DNA of 45,376 nt, taken from contig JAJYPS010000006.1 in NCBI GenBank assembly GCA_021795215.1, positions 1-45,376 on the forward strand, read 5' to 3'. The notes below the pieces were generated by a model, which saw only the letters and a program-made list of their open reading frames with translations, searched no databases and was not told the DNA's origin. Source of the stretch: Actinomycetes bacterium (lineage in GTDB: Bacteria; Actinomycetota; Acidimicrobiia; Acidimicrobiales; JAKAOS01). This document shows positions 1-8,462 of the stretch, piece after piece. Numbering within the stretch: position 1 is the stretch's first letter; the number at the start of each line of letters is the position of its first letter. The translations under genes and the position numbers were made by a program.

Positions 1-3
1 GCC

Positions 4-1374
4 ATGAGGCTTCTGACTGCCGTTCGTGGCGACCGGGGAGCCGAAGCGGAGCCCTCCGAGGCCAGGTTCACTGCACGTGCAGTTGCCGGTGCCGCTTTGG
101 AGCAGGTGGGGGTGGCTGCGGGGCAGGGCGTGGCCGGGGTGGGGAACCTCGTGTTCACACTTGTTACGGCCCGGGTCCTGGCACCCCGGTCCTTCGCCCA
201 GATGGCTGCCTTCTCGGCGCTGTACCTGTTGTGGAACCTGCCCTCGACCAGCCTCAGCGCCACCGCGGCGCTCGATCCCACTTCGGTGCGCCGCTCCCGG
301 GTGCGCTTCGGCATGCTGGGCGCGGTGTTCGGCATGGCCATGATCGCAGTGTCGGGTTTCCTGGCACCGGTCCTGGGCCTGCCGGTGGGGCTCGTAGTGG
401 CACTTGCAGCGGCATCCCCCCTGGCGCCGGTGCTGGCGTTGGAGAGAGGCAGGCTGTATGGCCAGCAACGACACGGCCTGCTGGTCGGCAGCCTGGTGGC
501 GGAGCCGGTCGTGCGATTGACCCTCGGGAGCGTCGCCTTGGTCGAGCTGGGGGCTCTTGGAGGAGCAGTATCGGTGATCCTCGGCGGTGTCGCTGCTTTG
601 GAGGTGGCGACGCTGCGCAGCCGGTCGCCGAAGCGATCTCGGCGGCCTCTCGGGGTCCGGCCCTGGGAGTGGGCCGCCAAGGCTCGGGCTGGTGTCGGTG
701 GGGCGTTCCTCCCCGAGGGTTCCTTCTCGAGAAGTCGCTCGGGACGGCAGAGGCACCCCGAAGTGACATCGGTCGCAACGTCAGCCGGTGGCATGTGGGC
801 GGCTCTGGCGTTCATGCTGGTCGGCCTGTTGCAGTACTTGAGCCTCCTGGCGGCCAACCGGCTGTTGAGCGCTTCGGGTGCGGGTGAGTTCGCGGCGGTG
901 TCCACGGTAGGGGGGATCGCCGCGTTCGCCACTGCGACCGTGCCGCTCGTGCTCCTTCCGGCGGCATCCCGGGGACAACGGCATGCTCTCTCGGCGGCTG
1001 TGTCCGTGACGGCGATCGCAGGACTGGTCGCCACCGCCGTCGCATACGCCGCCCCAGGGCTTCTGATCACAGAACTGATGGGCGCAAGGTACGGCTCGGC
1101 TGCGCCGTTGGTCGGGCCGTACGTCGTGGCGATGAGCCTGTTCGGGCTGGTGAGGGTGCTGGTGTCCCACGACTGCGCTACGGGGAGATCCCGCTCGGTC
1201 ACGCTGCTGCTGATCGTGGCGGCCGCCGTCCAGACGGCGGTACTCCTGGCCGAGCATACGGCCGGTGGCATGGCCATGGCGACCCTGGTCACGATGGCAG
1301 CTCTCACCATCGGACAGGGGCTGGTCGCAGTGGGGCGTGCTTTCAGAGGGCGGCGTGCGCAGCACAGGCTCTGA
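4..1374 (+). CDS. Flippase-like multi-pass membrane protein
   Basis: A 456-residue polytopic membrane protein. Hydrophobic segments are spread over residues 30-200 and again over about 255-450, separated by a basic, Arg/Ser-rich cytosolic loop at about 200-250. The layout and the N-terminal GNLVFTLVTARVLAP segment resemble polysaccharide flippases of the Wzx/MATE superfamily, which move lipid-linked sugars across the membrane; this is a fold-level guess, as no catalytic motif exists to confirm it. The next gene, on the other strand, encodes a GT4 glycosyltransferase, which fits a surface-glycan locus. The start is the ATG at position 4; its upstream region lies outside the window, so a longer N-terminus cannot be excluded. 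The stop codon is the first of three TGA triplets in a 14-bp tandem repeat. Confidence 0.6.
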   Translation: MRLLTAVRGDRGAEAEPSEARFTARAVAGAALEQVGVAAGQGVAGVGNLVFTLVTARVLAPRSFAQMAAFSALYLLWNLPSTSLSATAALDPTSVRRSRVRFGMLGAVFGMAMIAVSGFLAPVLGLPVGLVVALAAASPLAPVLALERGRLYGQQRHGLLVGSLVAEPVVRLTLGSVALVELGALGGAVSVILGGVAALEVATLRSRSPKRSRRPLGVRPWEWAAKARAGVGGAFLPEGSFSRSRSGRQRHPEVTSVATSAGGMWAALAFMLVGLLQYLSLLAANRLLSASGAGEFAAVSTVGGIAAFATATVPLVLLPAASRGQRHALSAAVSVTAIAGLVATAVAYAAPGLLITELMGARYGSAAPLVGPYVVAMSLFGLVRVLVSHDCATGRSRSVTLLLIVAAAVQTAVLLAEHTAGGMAMATLVTMAALTIGQGLVAVGRAFRGRRAQHRL

Positions 1375-1402
1375 TGTTCGGCCTCTGACGTTCGGCCTCT
1401 GA
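1369..1402 (+). repeat. 14-bp tandem repeat carrying the stop codon
   Basis: CTCTGA occurs at 1369, 1383 and 1397 with a 14-bp period (consensus CTCTGACGTTCGGC). The first TGA is the stop of the flippase-like gene. Because 14 is not a multiple of three, the three TGA triplets (1372, 1386, 1400) fall in three different frames. Confidence 0.85.
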
Positions 1403-1417
1403 CGATCGGCAAAGATC

Positions 1418-1435
1418 ACGTGCCGGCATGCACGT
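1418..1435. terminator. Hairpin between convergent genes
   Basis: ACGTGC and GCACGT form perfect 6-bp arms around a 6-nt loop (CGGCAT). It lies between the converging flippase-like and glycosyltransferase genes, where a bidirectional terminator would be expected. There is no T-run, so its function is an inference. Confidence 0.3.
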
Positions 1436-1514
1436 CGGTACTGGGCGCCAGCAGCGGCGTGGGCAGGTGCCGAGACCGACATCGAGGCGGAGCTCCCCGT
1501 CGAGAAGCACCTGC

Positions 1515-2681
1515 TCAATGCGGAAAGCGGGCTGCTCCGGTGCGCGACGCGAGGGCGAGGAGATGTCCTTCGATGCTTGCGACGGTGGTCCGGATGTCTC
1601 GCTCATCCACGGCATGCTGCCTTGCGGCGGCGGACATCCGCTCGATCTCGGAGGCACCCACCTCCGAGACTCTGGCGATCGCAGCGGCGAGCTCGGCGGA
1701 GGAGCCCGGCGACACGACGCAGAACGGGTAGCGCTTGGCCCACTGGCCGAGGGCCTCGACGCAACCCCCGGTACGAGTCGTGACGACGGGGCAGCCGCAT
1801 GCCATCGCCTCCACCAGTACCAGGCCGAAAGGCTCGTCCCACACGCTCGGAACGACCACCAGGTCCGCCGCCCAGTAAGCAGTTCTGGGATCGCTCACCC
1901 AGTCCCGATGAGTGACTCGTGTCTCCCCGTCGATTGACGCCCTGTCGATGGCGGCTCGGGTCTGGACGGACTCGACTCTTCCCACCAGCAGGAGCGTCGT
2001 GTCGAGCTCCGGCCGACCACGGTTCAGACATTCCCATGCGTCGATCAGGACGGGGGCTCCCTTCTCGTCGTTCAGCCTCCCCACCATGGCCACCATGAAC
2101 GTCCCTTCCTGAACGCCCAGACGATCTCTGCACAGCTTCCTCTGGTCGCCCTCTGCGGGAACGAAATACTCCACGTCGACTCCGTTGAGGACGACGTTGT
2201 CACCGTCCGTAGGGAAGCCGACCCTCTCCCAACTGCTCATATTCGCTCGCGAAACGAATATCGCTCCGTCGATGGAGAGCAGCCTGCGCAACAATCGGAC
2301 GGCGGTCGGAGGCATGGGCAACCGGCCACCGAAGGGCAGAGGAAGGTGCATGTGCCAACACACCGGTTGGCGAAAGACTCTTCCGAGCAGGAATGCGAAC
2401 GCAAAGTTCTCCCAACGGCCGTTGTGGTGCATATAGGCGATCCTGCGTCCCGACCGTCGTTTCCCGTGAGCGGTCGAGACAAGCTGTCTCCAAGCGTCGA
2501 AGCGGCGCAGGTATAGCATCTCCGACGAGAACTCCAGCCAGTTCTGTTCCATCTGGCCGGGACGGCAGAAGGCGACGTGGACGGTGTGTCCTCGCCTCGC
2601 CAGCTCCCTGCAGATCTGCAGCTGCGCCCGCTCCGTGCCGGCCGACTTCGCCATGCTCGGAACCAACGTGATCAGTTCCAC
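1515..2681 (-). CDS. GT4-family glycosyltransferase
   Basis: A GT-B fold glycosyltransferase of about 388 residues that would transfer a sugar from a nucleotide-sugar donor to a glycan or lipid acceptor at the cytoplasmic face. The N-terminus has the family pattern of a hydrophobic strand followed by SAGTERAQLQICRELARRGH. The C-terminal half has VAMVGRLNDEKGAPVLIDAW and the donor-binding block FGLVLVEAMACGCPVV, whose first E is the usual EX7E glutamate. The frame is open upstream to a TTG at 2729, but the GTG at 2681 follows GGAAG and starts just before the first beta-strand, so I prefer it. It lies 131 bp downstream of the GH5 gene on the same strand and may be co-transcribed with it. The acceptor is unknown. 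Confidence 0.85.
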   Translation of the reverse strand: MELITLVPSMAKSAGTERAQLQICRELARRGHTVHVAFCRPGQMEQNWLEFSSEMLYLRRFDAWRQLVSTAHGKRRSGRRIAYMHHNGRWENFAFAFLLGRVFRQPVCWHMHLPLPFGGRLPMPPTAVRLLRRLLSIDGAIFVSRANMSSWERVGFPTDGDNVVLNGVDVEYFVPAEGDQRKLCRDRLGVQEGTFMVAMVGRLNDEKGAPVLIDAWECLNRGRPELDTTLLLVGRVESVQTRAAIDRASIDGETRVTHRDWVSDPRTAYWAADLVVVPSVWDEPFGLVLVEAMACGCPVVTTRTGGCVEALGQWAKRYPFCVVSPGSSAELAAAIARVSEVGASEIERMSAAARQHAVDERDIRTTVASIEGHLLALASRTGAARFPH

Positions 2682-2812
2682 GTATGCTTCCGACAGGGCA
2701 GGAGGGGGATGCGGAGCTCGGTTCCCCAAACGCGAGCAGGGGGTCTGTTGACAGTGGTTCGCACCGACACATCATTCCATCTGCGGGGTGAGGGCTCCTC
2801 GATTGGGCCCCG

Positions 2813-4759
2813 TCAAATACCGAACGTAGGCGAGGACACCGAAGCCGCGTGTCCGTTTGTGAAGAAAGTAAGGATGACGCGGTGCGTGCCGCTCGGCAGT
2901 ACCCACGGCCAGAGCCATCCCCAGTTGGTGAGGTAGGTGGGCGATGAGTTGTCCGGCGTGTCCCAGGACTGGCTCCAGCCCTGGTAACCGTTCCAAGTGG
3001 GACTGACGAAGTTCCACGTGATGCTCTTGCCGGAGCTGGGCATCGTCCAAGTTACGGCTGGTGCTGCCGGAGCCGAGAACGTGACGTGACTGAGCTCCAG
3101 TTGGGCGACGTAACCTGCGCCGTTGTTGACTTGAAGTCCGATTTGGCCCAGACCGCTCGACATGGCCGGCACAGTCCAGGTCATGGTGCTCCAACCCGGC
3201 GACACCGTCTGGGCAGCCGCGAAGTGGACGGTCCAGCTGCGCGCCCATCCAAAGGGCACCACTTGCACCGGATCGCCCGTGAAGTTGCCGAGGACGAAGT
3301 TGACCGTAGCGCCAGGAGCGAGGCCGTTCAAAGGCTCCGAACCGGAGCTGATCGCGCCGTAGCCGGGCGAGTGGAGCCCTATCACGGCTCCCGTCGAGAT
3401 CGGGGTGGTGGAGATGGAAGGACCGCCCCAGGCCACGGACCAGTTCGGAGTCGTACCGACCGAGCCGGAGATGGAGACCGGAGGAGTCGTGACCGTGGGT
3501 GCTATCGGCGTCTGCGGGGGAGCCGGGGGGCTTGGAGGGTTGGATGCGAGCGTGAGGGTAGGCACGGTCACCCGTTCAGAGCCGGCAGCAAGCGCGGTCA
3601 TGTCGGCCTTGGTGTTGCAACCGCCCAGGTAACACTGGCCGTTTGCGTTGCTTATCAGGCTCGGGAAATTGTTGCCGCCGTTCCACCAGGCCCAACCCGT
3701 GTAGCCGATCCCATGAGAGTCGAAGAAGGACAGGATCTGGGAGTCGTAGGGGGTGACGGTGGAGGACGTGTCCCCGAACTCGGTGGCCACGACAGGATGG
3801 GACTCCGCCACCTGCCCGAAGGCCGCCTGCCATGCGGAGGGATTGGTGCCCGACTTGAACGCGTAGGGATGGGTAGCGTAAGCCACGTTCGTCCCGGAGA
3901 GGGCGTAGCCGTTCAGCACTCCTGACAGGTCGTACGCCCAGTTCAGCCCCCCGGCCAACACCACGTTGGAAGCTCCTGCTCCCCGGACCGCATCCAGCAA
4001 CTGCTGCATGCCGGCGGCCTGATAGGTCGAGCCGCTGGAGACCGTGACGCTGCCCCCATTCCTCCAGACGCTCCAAGAGACGTCGTGGGGCTCGTTGTAC
4101 AGCTCGAACATCACGCCCGCGTTCGACGAGAACGTGGATGCCACGGAGCGCCAGAAGGTGATCGAGTTCTGGTCCGGCATCTGCTGCTGGCCCGGGGTGC
4201 CCATGAGGTTGCCCCGGTCCGACCAGTGCAGGTCCAATATGGCGACCATGTGGTTCGCCTCCACGTTGGCCACGACGTTCTTTACTGTCGAGATGTAGTT
4301 GGGGCAGTTGGACGACGGCGCCACGGTCATGCCCGCAGAGGACAGCCAGAAGTCCTGGTTGAGAGAGATCCGTACCGCGTTCGCATGCCACGAGGAGTGC
4401 ATGGTGGAGAAGTCCGATGCTGGTATTCCCGGCGCTCCACTGACGGCCTGTCCCGAGCAGGACCATTCGAGGGAGGGACGGTCGACCCCGTGGACGAAGA
4501 ACGGCTGACCTGCGCCGTTCTCGATACGATTGCCCACCACGCGGAAGGGACCTGTTGCCGGGGCATTGGCCGGGTAGCTCGGATATGTGACCACCGGGCC
4601 GGCCGTCGTGCTCACCGGCACGGTCGCAGGCAGAGCGCCCGCCGAGATCGAGAGCAGTCCCCCAAGTGCGACGGCGAGAAGCGATTGCCGTCGTCCGGTC
4701 GTTGCCAAGTGGAAAAGAGGGCGTAGAGGGCTTCGGGCAGCAGTTCCAATGCGCAACAT
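2813..4759 (-). CDS. Secreted GH5-family glycoside hydrolase
   Basis: An exported glycosidase of about 648 residues of the cellulase (GH5) superfamily. An N-terminal signal peptide (basic start, hydrophobic LLAVALGGLLSISAGAL near residue 30-45) precedes a catalytic barrel at about 65-365. The acid/base is the glutamate of ELYNEPHD and the probable nucleophile the glutamate of VVATEFGD; GYTGWAWWNGG near the barrel end is typical. A Pro/Thr linker leads to a beta-rich C-terminal region of about 230 residues rich in Trp and Ser, possibly carbohydrate-binding, in a family I do not recognise. The frame is open to 4852, but the ATG at 4759 follows AAGGA at good spacing and gives a normal signal peptide. 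The substrate (cellulose, mannan or other beta-glucan) cannot be told from sequence alone. Confidence 0.85.
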   Translation of the reverse strand: MLRIGTAARSPLRPLFHLATTGRRQSLLAVALGGLLSISAGALPATVPVSTTAGPVVTYPSYPANAPATGPFRVVGNRIENGAGQPFFVHGVDRPSLEWSCSGQAVSGAPGIPASDFSTMHSSWHANAVRISLNQDFWLSSAGMTVAPSSNCPNYISTVKNVVANVEANHMVAILDLHWSDRGNLMGTPGQQQMPDQNSITFWRSVASTFSSNAGVMFELYNEPHDVSWSVWRNGGSVTVSSGSTYQAAGMQQLLDAVRGAGASNVVLAGGLNWAYDLSGVLNGYALSGTNVAYATHPYAFKSGTNPSAWQAAFGQVAESHPVVATEFGDTSSTVTPYDSQILSFFDSHGIGYTGWAWWNGGNNFPSLISNANGQCYLGGCNTKADMTALAAGSERVTVPTLTLASNPPSPPAPPQTPIAPTVTTPPVSISGSVGTTPNWSVAWGGPSISTTPISTGAVIGLHSPGYGAISSGSEPLNGLAPGATVNFVLGNFTGDPVQVVPFGWARSWTVHFAAAQTVSPGWSTMTWTVPAMSSGLGQIGLQVNNGAGYVAQLELSHVTFSAPAAPAVTWTMPSSGKSITWNFVSPTWNGYQGWSQSWDTPDNSSPTYLTNWGWLWPWVLPSGTHRVILTFFTNGHAASVSSPTFGI

Positions 4760-4898
4760 CGTCGTTCCTTGTCGGTGGGCTCTCCTTGCCATCGGAGCGC
4801 CGAAGGATCGGCTTGACCTCTCGGCCCTTGGAAAATCCGAGTTGGTCACCAACCCGGCAAAGCGCTGCGTGGGAGGGGAACCGCACTAAAGTGCGACC
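4760..4898. promoter_or_regulatory. Divergent promoter region of GH5 and epimerase genes
   Basis: These 139 bp separate two divergently read carbohydrate genes and must carry both promoters. I see the AAGGA ribosome binding site of the GH5 gene but no clear -35/-10 pair or operator. Confidence 0.4.
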
Positions 4899-5930
4899 GT
4901 GGCCGCTGTATCCAGCACCCGCAGCGGGGGCCCAGCCGACGGCCGGACAGGCCCCAGGTCGGGGGAGCCCGCCGCCGCCTCGTCCGCTCCCAGTGGGGCG
5001 CAGCACCGTCTGCAGCGGGGAGACCAGGAGCTCGTGGTAACCGAGGTGGGCGGCACACTTCGCCATTACTCGGTCGGGGGCTGGGAGGTACTGGCCGGCT
5101 TCGGCGAGGAAGAGCAGTGTCCCGACTACCGCGGCGCCCAGCTGGCACCGTGGCCCAACAGGCTCCGGGACGGACGGTACTACTTCGACGGCGACCATCA
5201 GCTGCCGCTGAACGAGGCAGCCAACCGCTGCGCGATGCACGGACTTGTCTGCTGGGAGCCGTGGCACGTCGTGAGATCGGCCGCCTCGGAGCTGGTCCTC
5301 GGCTGCACCCTGCACCCGAGGACCGGTTACCCCTTCATGCTGCACCTACAGACCAGCTACGTGCTCGACGGCGGAGGGCTGACGGTGACGCAGGGCGTGA
5401 CCAACTCCGGTCCTCACAGAGCGCCTTGGGGCAGCGGCGCCCACACCTACTTCTCCTTCGGCGACGCCAGCATCGACTCGGTCGTTCTTCACGTACCGGC
5501 CGAGGACTGGTTGCCGTCCGACCACCGGCACCTCCCGATGGGCCGGAGCAGGGTCGGGGGAAGCCCCTACGACTTCTCCACAGCGCGACCGATCGGTACC
5601 GACGTGCTGGACGTCGCCTTCAGCGGGCTGGTCAGGGGAGCCGACGGTCGTTCGACCGTTTCGCTGCGGGCGGCCGACCGCTCGGTCGAAGTGTGGATGG
5701 ACTCACACCACAGATGCGTGATGGTCTTCACATCCGACACGCTGTCCGGTCGATGGCGAAGAGCCAGCGTCGCCGTCGAGCCGATGACCTGCCCGCCGGA
5801 CGCGTTCCGCAACGGGCAGCACTTGCAGGTGCTGGAGCCCGGGCAGCACTTCGCGGCCAGTTGGGGCGTATCGCCCAGGCTCGGCACTGATGCCGTGGCG
5901 CCGCTCGCGAACCGCGGTCGTCCAGGCTGA
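4899..5930 (+). CDS. Aldose 1-epimerase family protein
   Basis: A mutarotase-fold protein of 343 residues that would interconvert alpha and beta anomers of an aldose in the cytoplasm. Family marks are APWPNRLRDGRYYFDG, the first histidine in AMHGLVCWEPW, the second in GSGAHTYFSF, and the C-terminal catalytic glutamate in VAVEPMTCPPDAF, in the expected order. The first 35 or so residues are low in complexity (Gly, Ser, Arg) and precede the first beta-strand, so the GTG at 4899 may be upstream of the real start. The gene is divergent from the GH5 gene, which suggests sugar uptake or breakdown. The exact sugar is not evident. Confidence 0.87.
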   Translation: MAAVSSTRSGGPADGRTGPRSGEPAAASSAPSGAQHRLQRGDQELVVTEVGGTLRHYSVGGWEVLAGFGEEEQCPDYRGAQLAPWPNRLRDGRYYFDGDHQLPLNEAANRCAMHGLVCWEPWHVVRSAASELVLGCTLHPRTGYPFMLHLQTSYVLDGGGLTVTQGVTNSGPHRAPWGSGAHTYFSFGDASIDSVVLHVPAEDWLPSDHRHLPMGRSRVGGSPYDFSTARPIGTDVLDVAFSGLVRGADGRSTVSLRAADRSVEVWMDSHHRCVMVFTSDTLSGRWRRASVAVEPMTCPPDAFRNGQHLQVLEPGQHFAASWGVSPRLGTDAVAPLANRGRPG

Positions 5931-5996
5931 TCTGAAGCGCGGTAGAGGCACAGGAAACGGCGGAGACGACTCTGGCCGGACTTGTAAGGGTCCGAC

Positions 5997-6026
5997 CACC
6001 CGCTGGAATATGTACTCCAGCGGGTG
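5997..6026. promoter_or_regulatory. Perfect 11-bp inverted repeat
   Basis: CACCCGCTGGA and TCCAGCGGGTG are perfect arms around the 8-nt loop ATATGTAC. It lies 66 bp after the epimerase stop and about 90 bp before the HTH gene. It could be a terminator of the former, though no T-run follows, or an operator for the latter. The symmetry is seen; the role is inferred. Confidence 0.6.
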
Positions 6027-6118
6027 TAATCGCCACTATGGGTGTGCTTGGGGGAATATTGTTAGAAGCTTCCGGGAATCCCTCGTTTGTGGTCAGGGGT
6101 CCGGTAAGCTCAGACTCA

Positions 6119-6382
6119 ATGGAACGTCACCAGGATTCGACACCCATCCAGTGGCTCAGCACTCGAGAAGCCGCAGAGTACCTTGGTGTCACCTTGCGTA
6201 CCCTTTACCGCTTCATTGACGAGGGGCAACTGGCTGCTTACCAGTTCGGGCGTGTAATACGGCTGAAGACCACCGATGTGGAGAATTTCATAGCCGCCTC
6301 TCGAATTTCTCCGGGGTCGCTGCGGCATCTCTATCCGGAGAGCAAGACGGACACGACTCTGACAGAAGTCAGCCATACGTAA
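6119..6382 (+). CDS. Excisionase/MerR-type HTH DNA-binding protein
   Basis: A small regulator of 87 residues with a winged helix-turn-helix of the excisionase family (HTH_17) at about residues 11-62. The recognition region reads WLSTREAAEYLGVTLRTLYR, followed by the wing FGRVIRLKTTDVENFI. Such proteins bind DNA as small transcription factors or recombination directionality factors; with no integrase nearby, a transcription factor is likelier. The open frame begins at 6038, but the ATG at 6119 starts just before the domain; no strong ribosome binding site is visible before either. The last 52 bp overlap the 3' end of the oppositely read hypothetical gene, and a strong palindrome lies upstream. 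Confidence 0.75.
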   Translation: MERHQDSTPIQWLSTREAAEYLGVTLRTLYRFIDEGQLAAYQFGRVIRLKTTDVENFIAASRISPGSLRHLYPESKTDTTLTEVSHT

Positions 6383-6954
6383 GTCGGTGGAGTGCCGCCG
6401 CTCTCCGGTTTGACCGTAGCGACATCGCTGCCTACTCCGACTAGGCGGCCGACTACGGACGCGTCCTGGCCCTCGAAGGCCATGCGCACGAGGGGTGCCT
6501 CGGCTGCCAGTTCGCTCAGCATGTTCGCCATGGAGAGACCTGCGGACCGGTCCGAGACGGCCTGGGTGGCGGGGATCGAACCGGGCTGCCCGGGGGTTGG
6601 CCGCACGGCGGCGACTGCCCGAAGCGAGATCAAGAGCATGGGGCGGCTGTCTACGAGCAGGAAGTCGGAACCTATGGCCGATAGGGCACCGGTGTGGAAC
6701 GTGCCGTCGGACAGCATCACAGTCGCCACGGAGCGGCGGGCGACCATCTGCTCCAGCACGCCGATCCAGTCTGCGTCTTCGCTGGCTTGGCGCAGGAGGG
6801 AAGAAGTCAACGAGCGGGACCTCGCTCCGGATCGCCGTCGCTCGTCCAGCGACAGGTCGGTCCACTCGTCGAGCGCCCATTCTTCTGTGGACCGGTTGGC
6901 GCGCGGATCGTCGGGCTCGCCCTCTGGATACGAATTGTTCACGGTGTTCACCAC
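6331..6954 (-). CDS. Hypothetical protein, possible Sm-like segment
   Basis: A soluble protein of about 207 residues that I do not recognise. The N-terminal 60 residues are charged and probably disordered. Residues about 75-120 (VATVMLSDGTFHTGALSAIG, then SDFLLVDSRP) have the strand-turn-strand look of a small beta-barrel of Sm or PRC type, and the C-terminus has a second similar segment (EGQDASVVGRLVGVGSDVAT). No enzyme motif is visible. The start is a GTG (6954) with a second GTG at 6951 behind AAGGG. It is divergent from the HIT gene across 57 bp and overlaps the HTH gene tail to tail by 52 bp. Confidence 0.6.
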   Translation of the reverse strand: MVNTVNNSYPEGEPDDPRANRSTEEWALDEWTDLSLDERRRSGARSRSLTSSLLRQASEDADWIGVLEQMVARRSVATVMLSDGTFHTGALSAIGSDFLLVDSRPMLLISLRAVAAVRPTPGQPGSIPATQAVSDRSAGLSMANMLSELAAEAPLVRMAFEGQDASVVGRLVGVGSDVATVKPESGGTPPTYVWLTSVRVVSVLLSG

Positions 6955-7011
6955 GCCCTTGCCGACCCTTCCGAGATACCTTCGGAGCCATCGTCGGCGG
7001 AAAGGACCGCA

Positions 7012-7386
7012 GTGACGGCAACCGAACCAAGCGCAACCGAACCAAGCGAGTGTCTATTCTGCAGGGTCGTATCGGGCGACCTGCCGTCGGAGGGTGTCGT
7101 GTCCAACGAGCGGACCTACGCGTTCTCCGACATCGAGCCGGTCGCTCCGGTGCACGTGCTGGTGGTGCCCAGAGAGCATATAGCCGATGCGGACCAGCTG
7201 AGGGAGCACCACGGCGAACTGCTGGCCGAGATGTTCACGACCGCCCAGGCCGCCGCGAAAGCGCAGGGAGTGGCCGAAAGCGGATATCGGCTGGTGCTGA
7301 ACGTGGGCCCGGACGCGCTCAATTCCGTCGCCCATCTCCACCTGCACGTCGTCGGCGGCCGAAGGCTCGGGTGGCCCCCGGGTTGA
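7012..7386 (+). CDS. HIT-family nucleotide hydrolase
   Basis: A compact histidine triad protein of 124 residues, which would hydrolyse nucleoside phosphoramidates or dinucleoside polyphosphates in the cytoplasm. The N-terminal CLFCRVVSGDLPSEGV and the C-terminal active site HLHLHVVGGR are diagnostic; the central histidine is the catalytic nucleophile. The frame is open far upstream, but the GTG at 7012 follows AAAGGA at proper spacing and gives family length. The N-terminal TATEPSATEPS comes from an in-frame 15-bp duplication (7019-7048). The stop TGA shares its last base with the ATG of phoH, indicating translational coupling. Confidence 0.93.
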   Translation: MTATEPSATEPSECLFCRVVSGDLPSEGVVSNERTYAFSDIEPVAPVHVLVVPREHIADADQLREHHGELLAEMFTTAQAAAKAQGVAESGYRLVLNVGPDALNSVAHLHLHVVGGRRLGWPPG

Positions 7387-8462
7387 TGGCTCGAGACGCA
7401 GACGCTCCGGCTACCCGTCGGCCTGGTACGCTTGGCGGCAGGTCCGATGTGTCCCTGCCACAGGTAAAGATCCTTGTTCCGGGCAACCATCTCATGGTTG
7501 CGCTGGTAGGGCAGCAGGACGAGTTCCTGCGTCTGGTCGAAGAGGCGTTCGGGGCCGTGGACATACTGGTGAGGGGCAACGAGATCACCGTCACGGGCGA
7601 AGGATCGGACAGGGTGGCGCGCCTGTTCGAGGAGCTCCTGGTCATGATCCAGAGAGGCCAGCTACTGGACTCGGCCAACGTGGGTCGGACGATCGACATG
7701 GTCAAAGCCGACGAGCGACCGTCGGAGGTCCTGGCGACGCAGGTGCTCAAGTCCGGCAAGGGCCGGGCGGTTCGTCCGAAGACGTCCGGTCAGAAGCGCT
7801 ACGTGGACGCGATCGTGTCCAATACGATCACTTTCGGCATCGGCCCGGCCGGTACGGGGAAGTCCTACCTGGCGGTGGCGCTGGCGGTGCAGGCACTGTT
7901 CGACAAGTCGGTCCACCGGATAATTCTCACACGGCCCGCCGTGGAGGCGGGGGAGAGGCTGGGCTTCCTACCAGGTGATTTGATGGCCAAAGTGGACCCT
8001 TATCTCCGGCCGCTCTACGACGCCCTTTACGACATGCTCGAACCGGAGGGGGCGCAACGGCTCCTGGAGCGGGGCACTATAGAGGTGGCGCCCCTGGCCT
8101 TCATGCGAGGTCGGACGCTCAACTCCAGCTTCATCATCCTCGACGAGGCTCAGAACACGACGCCGGAGCAGATGAAGATGTTCCTCACCAGGATCGGCTT
8201 CGGCTCGAAAGCGGTCGTGACCGGTGACGTCACCCAGGTGGACATCGCCGCCGGGCGGTCTGGACTACTTGGTCTCGAGAACGTGCTTTCCGGGATCGAA
8301 GGCGTGTCGTTCGTCCGACTGGGCCGGCGCGACGTGGTGCGGCACAGGATCGTGGCCGACATCGTGTCGGCGTACGAGCGGGCCGAACAGGGGACGGACG
8401 TTGGCGTGCGCCAGGTCTCCGGCCTCACCGAGACGGTCGCCGGCAGCGGGGTGGGACTGTGA
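7386..8462 (+). CDS. phoH: PhoH-family P-loop ATPase
   Basis: A cytoplasmic ATPase of 358 residues of the PhoH/PhoL type, which in bacteria sits beside ybeY and is linked to RNA metabolism. An N-terminal KH-like segment (about 20-110, with GAVDILVRGNEITVTGEG) precedes the ATPase domain with Walker A GPAGTGKS and Walker B SFIILDEAQNT. TRPAVEAGERLGFLPGD is the family signature. The ATG at 7386 overlaps the HIT stop and gives a tail before the KH segment like that of mycobacterial PhoH; a GTG at 7449 behind GGCAGG is the alternative. The 3' end overlaps ybeY by 4 bp. Confidence 0.93.
   Translation: MARDADAPATRRPGTLGGRSDVSLPQVKILVPGNHLMVALVGQQDEFLRLVEEAFGAVDILVRGNEITVTGEGSDRVARLFEELLVMIQRGQLLDSANVGRTIDMVKADERPSEVLATQVLKSGKGRAVRPKTSGQKRYVDAIVSNTITFGIGPAGTGKSYLAVALAVQALFDKSVHRIILTRPAVEAGERLGFLPGDLMAKVDPYLRPLYDALYDMLEPEGAQRLLERGTIEVAPLAFMRGRTLNSSFIILDEAQNTTPEQMKMFLTRIGFGSKAVVTGDVTQVDIAAGRSGLLGLENVLSGIEGVSFVRLGRRDVVRHRIVADIVSAYERAEQGTDVGVRQVSGLTETVAGSGVGL

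Noticed and set aside
3576-5345. Long open frame on the minus strand (about 589 codons) across the GH5 and epimerase genes
   Set aside because: It lies in another frame of two well-supported genes, has low-complexity Arg/Gly/Pro composition and no family motif; a GC-skew shadow.
6038-6118. N-terminal extension of the HTH regulator
   Set aside because: The extra 27 residues do not belong to the domain; the ATG at 6119 starts just before it.
6119-6382. Excisionase of an integrated element
   Set aside because: No integrase, att-like direct repeats or phage genes were seen nearby.
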